A stretch of 64,000 bases of DNA from Cryptomeria japonica (taxonomy: Eukaryota; Streptophyta; Pinopsida; Cupressales; Cupressaceae), in contig NC_081412.1 in assembly GCF_030272615.1 (NCBI RefSeq), positions 23,590,432 to 23,654,431 of the forward strand. The letters are read 5' to 3'. The notes beneath the pieces were generated by a model. The model worked only from the letters and a program-made list of their open reading frames with translations. It was not told where the DNA came from and did not search any database. Every line of letters begins with the position of its first letter. The stretch's first letter is position 1. Below are positions 1 through 9,443 of the stretch, piece after piece. The translations under genes were made by a program, and so were the position numbers.

Positions 1-744
1 CAACTGTAAGTTTGGCCTTTGGCCTTTGAATGAATTGAAATTACATTCTTGCCTTCCTTCAACTTATGCATGCTGTGTATGTTTCCTTACCTTCATCATA
101 GGTGTATGTTTTGTGCCTCTTCTCTCCATATATGTTGTGTTAACTTCTTTTTCTGAGTGTGACTTGTGGGGATCCTTCTCTCCTCTTGACACTTAGCAAA
201 TTCTAACCTCCATACATGCATTTGGGTCACTCATGCAACTGAAGTTTGTGCATCTCTTGGATATTTCATTTGATTCCTTGTGCCATTTCGGGTGGGGAGA
301 GGAACAATCTCTTCTTTGTGCATCACCTCCTTTTATTTCAAGCATTCTCTCTAACCTTTACTTCTGCAATTTGTTAGGATAGGCTTAGGAGTTCGTTTTG
401 AATTGTTGAGTTGGTTCAACACCTACACCTGGATTGTGAAGGAGGTCGGCCTTCTCCGGAGATTCAACCCCCTTGCGCAAGGTCCCACACTTCGGGGTTG
501 TCTCCATGTTTCACAAGGTTGCTGAGTTGATAGCTCAACAAGGGTGCAAGCTTTTGTGATAACAGTATCCTACCAACAAGATAGTATTGTTTGAGTTGGT
601 GAGGTAGTTGGTGGCATACAACAAAGTACAAAAGAATATACACAAGTCAAGAATTCCATTCCATTTTAGTTGGACAGTCATTGGAAGTGTGTCCATCTTT
701 GCAGGTGGCTAAGAAGGTGGAAGAATAATTGAAATCTCTCCTTA
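1..744. other. No gene recognised; repeat-derived leader
   Basis: No coding frame of a known family is visible. Around 400-640 there is C-rich text with short repeats of 'GAGTTG' and 'CTCAACA', probably part of another unidentified repeat that truncated the following pseudogene at its 5' side. Confidence 0.3.
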
Positions 745-2723
745 TTCCATACTTTCAAGAGACAACTTTGATCCCTACAACATCATCAAAAGATCTAACA
801 AAAGAAGGCACAAGCACAAGTTACAATTGGAAGATCATTTCATGAATGCTCAAGATGATCTAGACATAAGAAGAATAATGTGCTCAAGACTATTGATCGA
901 CATCGTTAGGGCATGCAAGGTCTTTGACATTCTAGATCAAGCACAAGATAGTGGAAGACGCGCCCAACCAATATATGAACAAGAGAAAGACAATGAGGTG
1001 AAAGTCAATTGGATTGGTGTGGAGATACCAATTTTAAAGATTTGATGAAGCCAGTCATACCATACACAAAATGATGGGTAGACATCCAAATCCAAAAATT
1101 GAAGAGTCAATACACCCAACCGAATTTTGAATTGATGGGAGAGGTGTAGTCTTCTGATGATGATACAAAAAGTGAAAGCATGAGTGGAAGTGCCACCCAG
1201 TCAGCTCATTCCAAAGGATCTAAGAGAAAAGAAAGTCGCAAGGAGTAGCCTCCAAACAAGAAGCACAAATCAAGTTCATATTGCCCTTCCACTAGTACCT
1301 CTTTTGTGCACGAAGTAGAGATGAATTAGGCAGCTGACCAGGAAAATTATCCACCTAGGGAGAGCATTGATTGTGGAGTGAATGATTCCATGGAATCTAT
1401 AGTTCAAAACAACAGGTTGGAAAGGACAGACAAGGGTAAGCAACCCTTGGGTCAAGACAATTCAATCCCACTTAAGCTAGTCAACGATAAAGTGGGTAAA
1501 GATGTACATGTGGATATTGAAAATGAAGATCAAGAAGTAACATCTCCACCTCGAGAAGACCAACAACTAAATGAAGTGCAAGTAGGAGAAGAGAAATCTG
1601 CTATCCCTGCATGGCTTAGGGAGAGGTTAACAAAAGAAGTGATAGTAGTAGAGGAAGATCCTATCGATTTGGACAGTTTCCTGGACAAAATTTAGAGTCT
1701 GTCTAGAAGAAGAAAGTAGTGAAAATGTCAAAGATGACAAGAGACGGTGTAGGATCTTGAATAATACAAATTTCCACTCCAAGAGTAGATAAGCTCAAAG
1801 GCGAGATCAGGGCAGAAGAATGACTTGGAGACTATTGATTTAGGTCCACCCACTACTGATCAAGCATTGGAAGACATGAACAACATAGTGAAGACAATCC
1901 ATAACATGCTGAGGCTGGAAGTAGAGTAGAATAAGAAATTAGAAAGAGAAATAAGTGTATTGAGAGGTCAGTTCCGTTAGTTCAAGCAATTGCTGAGGCA
2001 ACATGATCCTTAAGCTATGCCACCACATTTGCTTTCTTCAAACTTAGTTGACAATTTTGAAAAGATGAAAATTTTGGCACACCTGATGGATACTTGGATA
2101 AATAAGACTTTCAAAAGGGCGAATTTGCATTTGTGAGATAATTAGTGAAGATATTTGATAGAGCTATAAGTGTTCTTGAAAGAACTCAGGCCCTCATGGT
2201 AGCATATGATACTTACGTTTACACCAAAGACTATACCATGCCTAGGTTGCAAGTAATGATGGAACTACCGAAGCACACTTTGATGAATGAAGGAATATTG
2301 AGAGATGGACAATCGCCTAATTTCTAGCAGTGGTGTTACTTGGTTTGCATGAGGAAGGTCATTTTTGAAGATATCAGTAGTGGATGCACCCAAGTTGATG
2401 AAGCAATAAATTTGATACATGACAAGATTGTAGAGGTAGAAAATGAAGGAATTCACATAGATGCCAATCAGCTAGCCGAACGAGTGAAGATCATATTCTT
2501 TGGAACAAATGGATCTCCTTCCGAGAAATAGTTGGATGATATACACTCATTCACAGTACTTGCCAGCAAAACTAGAGATTTTGGGGCAGGTTGGGAGACA
2601 ACTTTTGCCTCAGCTTTAGAAGAAGTCAGTTACTTGGAAGAACAGTTGAGGAACTTGCTTGCAGTTCCAATAACTAAGATTGAGTTCACGACGTCTAAAT
2701 TCGTTGAATTTGCAATAAATTAA
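745..2723 (+). pseudogene. ORFx copy 1: 3'-terminal ORF of a Ty3/gypsy element, degraded
   Basis: Broken frames share a protein layout with the minus-strand copy at 12415-9444. A segment starting FDPYN is followed by a YEQEKD stretch (about 960-1000), a charged linker ending in a 'WL.E...K..VVE..PI..D.F...I' block (1610-1690), then a coiled-coil-rich C-terminal part (2145-2723). Stops and frame changes occur throughout, for example at 1045, 1695, 2327 and 2531, and the N-terminal third is missing, so this is a relic. It ends just before a purine-rich stretch and an LTR, which puts it where env-like ORFs sit. I do not recognise the protein family. It is probably element-encoded rather than host because the ORF-PPT-LTR order repeats in the second copy. 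Confidence 0.6.
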
Positions 2724-2734
2724 AAGGATAAGGG
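2722..2734 (+). promoter_or_regulatory. Candidate polypurine tract
   Basis: The A/G-rich run AAAAGGATAAGGG lies 24 bases before the LTR. The minus-strand sister element has AAAGGGATAAAGAAAC at the same place, and both are followed by the same ACAAGATTCTAGAAGA. Conservation supports a plus-strand priming region, although the distance to the LTR is unusually long. Confidence 0.35.
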
Positions 2735-2757
2735 CAACAAGATTCTAGAAGATATTT

Positions 2758-3796
2758 TGTTATGATCCTACGTGGCATCATTCTTCTCATTGGAGGATTT
2801 TTCCTCTTATTTTGTGCCAAATGGATGTCACATTTCCATTGGCTAATATTTAATAATTTGCAATAAGATTAGGTTTTGTTGTAACAAACCCTAATTAGGG
2901 TTTAGGTGGAAAAATTTGTGCCCTTGATTTTGATTTAATCTTGGCCATTCATTGTATTTGAGAACTCTATATAAATTCAACTCATTTCATTTGTAAAGGA
3001 TTGATTCGAAGAGTTTTGAAGAATTGTTTCTCGATGCTGCAAAATTAATAAATCATTGAAGTGTTGGTGACTTATTGAGTTTTGGAGCATTTACTTGTTT
3101 CTTCATCCTTTTATGAGTGAACTTAATATTGAAATGACAAAAAAAAATAGAATAGAATTTTCTTTAGATGAATGAAAGATGCATGTGCATGATTGATAGT
3201 GAAGCTCATTGTTCATATGACTAGTACTCCATCAATGGTGAAGTATCCCATGTAGTTGATTGAACTCATTTTACCAAAGTTTAACTTCAAGTACTATTCC
3301 ATCATTGATATGCTTCATCTTGAAAGTATATATGCTTGTAGTAGTGATTTGAAATCATCAAGCTATCCTTAGAAGATTGCTTGTGGAGATGTTCATGGCA
3401 TGTCAAAGCAAAGCTTAGTTGAGCTCACTTGAAGTTGTCCATTGTCTTGCATTCTTAGCATTGGCATAACATCTCTAAACCTTGCTCTTTTTTCATTTTT
3501 TTTTATCAAAGATCATTAGTAATAGGAAAGAGCGATAATGCAACATCATTCGAAGAACGCCATCTCATGAGCTTGGATTGTTGAAGAACAATTATGTAAG
3601 TCCCCTTGCAAGTATAGCAAACACATCACACCATTGAAGCTATCCAACATGTCAAGACCTGACATTGTAAACCTTGGAGTCATCTCAAGTGATCCTTTGC
3701 TAATCTTCAACATTTGAGAAGTCTTTGTTCAAGAGAGGATAGAGTATTCAATACTTTATTCTGTGTTCGATTGTGCATAAAAACACCATCTCAACA
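2758..3796 (+). repeat. LTR of ORFx Ty3/gypsy family (copy A)
   Basis: A 1039-bp unit begins TGTTATGATCC and ends CATCTCAACA (TG...CA). It recurs as a close copy at 23089-24137 and as a diverged inverted copy at 8315-9315. A PBS-like sequence starts three bases after its end. 'CTATATAA' at about 2967 is a plausible TATA box. Internal sequence lies on both sides: ORFx before it, gag/pol debris after it. Confidence 0.75.
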
Positions 3797-3799
3797 AAA

Positions 3800-3818
3800 T
3801 TGGCACTAGAAGGAGGGC
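3800..3818 (+). promoter_or_regulatory. Primer binding site of the copy A LTR
   Basis: TGGCACTAGAAGGAGGGCC starts with the TGG expected to pair with a tRNA CCA end and lies three bases after the LTR end. I cannot assign the primer tRNA. Confidence 0.5.
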
Positions 3819-3844
3819 CTCAAGACATATCATTCAAGTCATGA

Positions 3845-4288
3845 GTGGTAATGGTTTTGCCGGAAGAAGAATCACTAGTTGGTGAACAACAAGATATCAT
3901 CTCACAGCGGAACACTCTCGCTTGGAGAAACAAAAGTAGTGCAATTAAATTTAGACAAGTGAGGTTTGTTTTAGACAAGGAAGAGGAATTGGGAAATCAA
4001 CCTCCAATTGTTGTTGCTCCTAGAGCAGTCAATCAAGGAAATGTCTCCCGCACAGCGCTTAGAGGTGAACCCCCAGTATATCAACCAAATTTGGGACTCA
4101 ACGACGACCAAGAAGATATCATTTCAAGATTCAACAATCTTGCTTGGAGGGAAAAGAGAAGTGCAACAGAGCACATGCGAGTGCAATTCCTCTTGGAAGA
4201 AGAAGAAGAGAAAGCCTTGGAAATCTCAGTTGCTATTGAAAGGAGACTTCTCGATCAAAGGTTCTCGCTTCCTCTCGCACATCCTTGA
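3845..4288 (+). pseudogene. gag N-terminal remnant with an internal duplication
   Basis: A 147-residue frame just after LTR and PBS, the expected place for gag. Residues about 17-50 and 90-122 are imperfect copies of one segment (pattern D-I-I-S-x-x-N-x-L-A-W-R, then a basic stretch, then an acidic run). No zinc knuckle or capsid domain follows: the sequence jumps to reverse transcriptase by about 4310, so most of gag, protease and early RT has been lost. Role as gag is inferred from position only. Confidence 0.4.
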
Positions 4289-4309
4289 AAAGATTCGAAA
4301 ATTCATAAG

Positions 4310-4738
4310 ACTACACACTAGATGACCTCATTGTATTTTTGAAGAAGAGAGAAGACCATGTGCTGGATCTCGGAAAGATATTTCAAAGGTGCAGGAAATA
4401 TGGAATTTCACTTAACCCAAAGAAATGTATGTTTAGGGTTATAGAAGGCAAATTGCTTGGGCACGTAATATTTGAGAAAGGTATATCCATTTATCCTGAT
4501 AGAATAGAGGCTATATCCAAGATCAGCATCTGCTAGCAAGAAAGAACTCAAATCATTTTTCGGAAAGATCAACTTCTTTAGGAAGTTTATTACAGGATTT
4601 GCCGAGATAGGGAGGCCACTAAATGAACTATTGAAGAAAGATGCAAAGATGGAATGGACTCCACCAATCAAGAGGGCATTTGAAGATATTAAACAAGCAA
4701 TTATCAATGCCCCAGTACTCATAAGTCTAGACTATACG
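4310..4738 (+). pseudogene. Ty3/gypsy reverse transcriptase remnant
   Basis: The text reads 'LDDLIVF', then a segment of the type 'ISLNPKKC.F....GKLLGHVI' and 'R.EAI', which is the end of a Ty3/gypsy RT palm and thumb. A shifted frame follows (4536-4730) reading like the connection domain ('FFGKINFFRKFI', 'PLNELLKKDA', 'APVLISLDYT'). A frame change lies near 4530. The remnant breaks at ATACG, where a solo LTR is inserted, and resumes at 5511 with RNase H. Confidence 0.65.
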
Positions 4739-5510
4739 TGGAGCAGTCACTGGTTAGGAGGGACCTCAAAGAGGTCAGTCCGGACCGGTCAACAAGAGTA
4801 AACACAACGGAAACACAAGGATATGATGGAGGTAGTGCAGAATTGAATGTATAAAATCATGAAAATTGATTACAAGCAACCGGTAACATTCGGGATACAA
4901 GATTAGGCTCACTGGCCTACTACAAACATGCTCAATTACAAAACGGGTCACAACCGGGACCTCAAAACTTTTGATCTAGCTTCTAGGCTCTATATTTCCT
5001 CTGATCTACATTCTAATGCTCAATTACAATGATTTATACGATCAAGGGAATCCGGTCGGCCCAAAAGGATCAAATGCCGAAGAACAAGACCAAACGTGTA
5101 AAACCAATAAGGTCGGCCTCCACCAAAGAGATTCCTCTGGAAAATCGAAAGGATGAAGTGCGGATCAAAGGGAAGGTTGGCCACATGCCAAGAAACATTA
5201 GAATCAACGATCAGGGCTCCACAAGCTACGAAAGGGATCCGATAGATTTACCAAAGCAAATAGGTCCAACCGGTTCCGGTGCTAAAAAACTATCTTGTAA
5301 ATTGGGATCGATAACTTGCCGGAAAATGATCCAAATGTTCCGCGGTTTAGGAATAAGGAAGATGATCAAGTCCTCAAGCAAATTCCAACTCTTCAAGATT
5401 TGGTGAGCCAATTGTAGAAAATGCAGCATGAAATGCTGAAACTACAAAACAGAAAGGAAATATTTTTGGTTGATGCAAGATTGCCAAGAATCGGGGATGC
5501 TCTTGCATCA
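4739..5510 (+). mobile_element. Solo LTR inserted in the old pol remnant
   Basis: A 772-bp block begins TGGAGCA and ends TGCATCA (imperfect inverted ends, TG...CA). It is flanked by perfect direct repeats ATACG at 4734-4738 and 5511-5515. Removing it and one repeat joins the RT connection region to RNase H with only a small frame slip. No internal domain is present, so a solo LTR is the simplest reading. A perfect 10-bp inverted repeat (TGATGCAAGA at 5471-5480 with TCTTGCATCA at 5501-5510) sits at its end. Strand is arbitrary. Confidence 0.6.
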
Positions 5511-6490
5511 ATACGAAACCATTTTACTTTACTCTTTTGCATCTAAACACACTAGCACGACCATCCTTACGTAGTAGACCGAAGAAAAGGAAAAGCACCC
5601 AATCACATTCATGAGTTCACCGTTCAAAGACTCTGAATTAAGATACTCCAATGTGGAGAAATGAGCGTACGCGCTAGTAAAAGCAATTAAGAAATTTCGC
5701 CACTACATTCTAAGATGCAAGGTGCATGCCATATGTCCTAGACATAGCAATGAGGACCCTATTAATGCAAAATGAAATTGGTGAAAGAAAAGGAAAGTGG
5801 GTCGCCACTATCCAAGAGTACGACATAGAGATACAACCCATGAAGTTAATGTGAGGACAAGCACTCACCCAAACAATTGAAATTGATGGACCTGAATTAA
5901 TACAACTATTGTATCAAATTCAAGACATTTGCCCAGATGAATGGTACAAGGACATCGTGTGCTACCTATTAAATCAGAGGTGCCCCTCACATTTGAATCC
6001 GGTACAGAAAAGAGCATTGTGAATCGAAAGTCAGAGATACATGCTACAAGGATCAGTTCTTTACAAGAAAAACTACGAAAGGGTTTACTTACGATGTGTT
6101 GGAAAGAATGAAGCGAAATAGATTATGGAACATTTCCATAATAAATTTGGAACTACACATGGAGGCGCCCTAGCGTCTACTCACCACATCCTGAGAATGG
6201 GCTATTATTGGCCTACTTCATTCAAAGACGCATGTCAACATGTGAAAACATGCGATATTTGCTAGGTAGTCGTTGTTCAAGAGAGGAATCTCGCCATGCC
6301 GTTGCAGCCCATCATTGAAGTAAGACCTTTTGCTCAATGGGGTTTGGATTTTATTAGTACGATTAATCCCCCATCCTTGGCACAACACAAGTACATTCTA
6401 ATCGCGACTGATTATTGTACTTGATGGTCAGAAGCTTAAGTTCTCAAGTCTTGTGCTACTGAGGTTGTGATCAATTTTCTTGAAGAATAC
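5511..6490 (+). pseudogene. Ty3/gypsy RNase H and integrase remnant
   Basis: Continues the RT remnant after the solo LTR. RNase H-like text 'SFASKHT' and 'YSNVEK.AYALVKAIKKFRHY' (5530-5710) is followed by the integrase zinc-binding region (HNKFG at about 6130, 'MGYYWP', 'CQHVKTCDIC' at about 6240) and the start of the catalytic core ('WGLDFI', 'YILIATDY' at about 6340-6415). Several TAG/TGA codons and shifts interrupt it, and it fades at about 6490 before the second catalytic Asp. Non-functional. Confidence 0.65.
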
Positions 6491-7099
6491 TCAAATTTGA
6501 GTGATGTCAAAGAGGAACTTTCAGTGAATACCCACTCAGTGTTTTTGATCAAGAGGCATGCAAGGATGGTATCAAGGAGTTTTCATGCTGCAGATGTCTG
6601 AAAACGATTTTTGTTTTAGTCAGGTCCACAAGGGGCCCAACATATACTTCTAAATTGAAGGTTGTTCTCGAAATTTATACTATTCAAACCATTTCAGTTT
6701 AAATAATTAACTAGGAAGGTGAAAGTACAAGTTTTCTCTATTTTCAAGATGAGACCAAACAATACTTCACAATGATGAAAAATGTGTGAATAATCAAAAA
6801 CATTTAAAACGGTTTAATTAAATTGGTGTGGCCCCGCAAACCAACACGAGGGAAGTGTTGCCTACTTGGCCACATTGCAGTATTGCAGTAATAAAGGAAC
6901 AAATGGTTAAACTTGGTGGGTCCTCCAATATATTTTGAATATTATACATCTTAAATAATTTGTATCACCATCTTGCAGAGAACACTGGGTTAAACCCTAG
7001 GTTGTGTGCGATAGTGCGAGAAGCTTATCGCTGTTTTGCATGGAGTAAAGGTAAAAACCCTAATGTGATGGCAATATTGTGAGAAGGTGTGCACGTATT
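6491..7099. other. No gene recognised
   Basis: AT-rich sequence between the integrase remnant and the first PPR block. I see no domain, RNA gene or clear repeat. Confidence 0.4.
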
Positions 7100-8312
7100 G
7101 AAGCCCTAAATTGGAACAATATAATTAGCATGCCATCAATTCATGGAAGCAATGATTACCTGATATGCACAAAATTAATTGGTTGATGTCTTTAAAAACT
7201 GTCAAGCAAATGCAACCTACATATGAAAGGATGAGTTCTACGACCTTTGCCAGTCCCCTCATCATGCACAGAAGAGGAGCTTCGAACAGTGTATGGACAT
7301 GCATCAAAGCATCAAGGATAGAAGAATTTTGTTAAATGCTATAGTTGCCCAAGTAGACATGCGTGCAAACTGTGGAAAAGGTATGGCTTCCTAAATGCAA
7401 GGATAGCACAATATGTAGATGGGTTCATTAAAAAGTTTTTTAAAACTTTCAAGCAAGTACAGTTGGCAGGTGTAAATTCAAGCTGCAAAATCTTTTTCAA
7501 TGACCTCTAGCCAAAATGGGAGCATTGGAGCTATGTATGGGCATCTATTGAAGTACTTGTAGATGTCGTAGTAGGCATGGATGCAAAATATGGAATACCA
7601 TAAACAAGACATGTGAACTGTTCAACAGTGTGCCTCAAAGAATCGTGTTCTCATGGACCGTAATAAATATGAACATATGAACAATGAATTTGTTGGAAAG
7701 CTCGCAAAACTTTCAAGCAAATGTGATTGGCTGATGTAAAGCTAAAATCCACAACATTTCTAGCATTCTTATTGCTTGTGCAGAATGGGCGCATTGGAAC
7801 TGGGTATAGACCTCCATCAAAGCATAAAAAGTGGAGAAGCCTTGTCTTATAGAATATGATGACTGCAAGATACACTTAAATTGGATTTTGAGAAGGCTTT
7901 AGATCCTTTCAAGCACATGTGATTTACAAGTTTGAAACCAAAATTCCACAAACCTGTGCAAGCATGCTCTCAGCCCATGCCACAATGGGAGCTTTGAACA
8001 ACGAATGATGGCTGGGGATTTTTATCTGATATTTTGGTTACAATGCCCTATAAATACATAAATTAGATGTGGAAGCATACACAAGTCATGTGAACTATTG
8101 ACAAACTGCCTCAAAGAAGTGTGATTTCATAAGTGCCATGGTTGCAGAATACACACAAAACGAATTTGTTGAAAAGGCTTTAGAAACTTTCAAGCAAATG
8201 GAGTTGGCAGGTGTAAAACGAAATCCGCAACCTTTACTAGTTTTCTCCCTGCCCGTGATGAAATGAGAACGTTGGAACAACGTATTGACATCCATCAAAG
8301 CATAATGAAGGA
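7100..8312 (+). pseudogene. PPR gene remnant, block 1 (several repeat units)
   Basis: At least four or five degenerate units of about 180-285 bp carry the PLS-type PPR signature on the plus strand, for example 'EYTQNEFVEKALETFKQMELAGVK' split by frame changes at 8140-8215, 'MHQSIKDRRILLNAIVAQVDM' near 7300, and recurring 'TFKQ' blocks near 7450, 7727, 7909 and 8193. Intact relatives are organellar RNA-binding proteins. Here every unit has stops or shifts, so nothing is translatable. The block is cut at 8315 by an inverted LTR, and similar units reappear at 14405. Confidence 0.6.
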
Positions 8313-8314
8313 AG

Positions 8315-9315
8315 TGTTGATGTGTTTTTAAGCACAATTGAGCACAAAATAAAATACCAAAAGTATTCTATCCTCTCTTGATCAAAATCTTCTTGGATGC
8401 TAAATTATATGATCAACCAAGACAACTCCAAGGTTTCTATAGTTGGGCCATGACATGTGGATAGCTCAATTGGTTGTTGTGATTGTTGTTAATCGAAGGA
8501 ACCTTACGTATATGCTTCTTAGGAAGTTATCAACTTGGTTTCAAGGAACACTTTTCGAATGATATGCAATGTAGCTCTATTGCTTACTACTACTACTAGA
8601 CGTTTGATAAGAAAATTGCAAAACTTGACTGTTGAGAAATACTAAACTATGCCTAAGAATGTAAGGACGAAGGACAATTCTGATGAAACTCTATTAGTCT
8701 TTGCTTTGATATACAAGAACAACTCCACAAAGGCTAATGCAATCTTCTAAGGAAATTAAGTAAATTTTCAAATTATTACCAAGCATAGATACCATTAATT
8801 GAATGCATATCAATGATTGAATAAAAATTGAACTTAAGCTCATTCAAGAATTCCAGTTGACCACACAAGGCGAATTCGCAATCAACAAATTGCTTGTGGT
8901 ATGGATTAGGAGTTTCACCATGAATCATACCCAACATTCTATCGTTCAACTTAGATACTTAAACAAAATTTAAAGCTTGAATTGAGAAGATGAATAACCA
9001 TGCAAATGCTTCAAAGATTGAATAGAAACACCACTCGTCAATGTCTTTATTAATCCAGTAGCAAAATAGCAACAATTCTTCAAGTTTCTCTTCTTAGTTA
9101 CAAATGAAAAATGGCAGCTTATATAGAGCTCCAAAAGAACGAAGGGCCAAGATTATTCTAAAATCAAAGGCCAAGATTAAACCACTTAAGCCCTAATTAG
9201 GGTTTCCAACAAATTCTACTAAATACTAAGCAACAAAAGTGGAGCATTATCTTCATCACTAACAACGAAGGGCAAGGACCAATGAGAAATTTAGATGACG
9301 ACTAATTATCCAACA
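8315..9315 (-). repeat. LTR of ORFx family (copy B, inverted, diverged)
   Basis: Read on the minus strand it begins TGTTGGATAATTAG at 9315 and ends near CATCAACA at 8315. It aligns with copy A: both contain 'AAACCTTGGAGT', 'TCAAGAGAGGATAGA' and, near the middle, 'CCCTAATTAGGGTTT' (about 9191-9205 on the plus strand). A 'TATATAA' motif lies at about 9119-9125. It is the 3' LTR of the minus-strand element whose ORFx is at 12415-9444. Confidence 0.65.
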
Positions 9316-9443
9316 AGTTGTCTTCTAGAATCTTGTTTCTTTATCCCTTTCTTTGATTCTATATGCAATGAATTTGGACATGATTAACTCAAGTTCTTCT
9401 GTGGCGACACGTGGCAAAGCATCTAGCTGCAGATCTACCGCGT

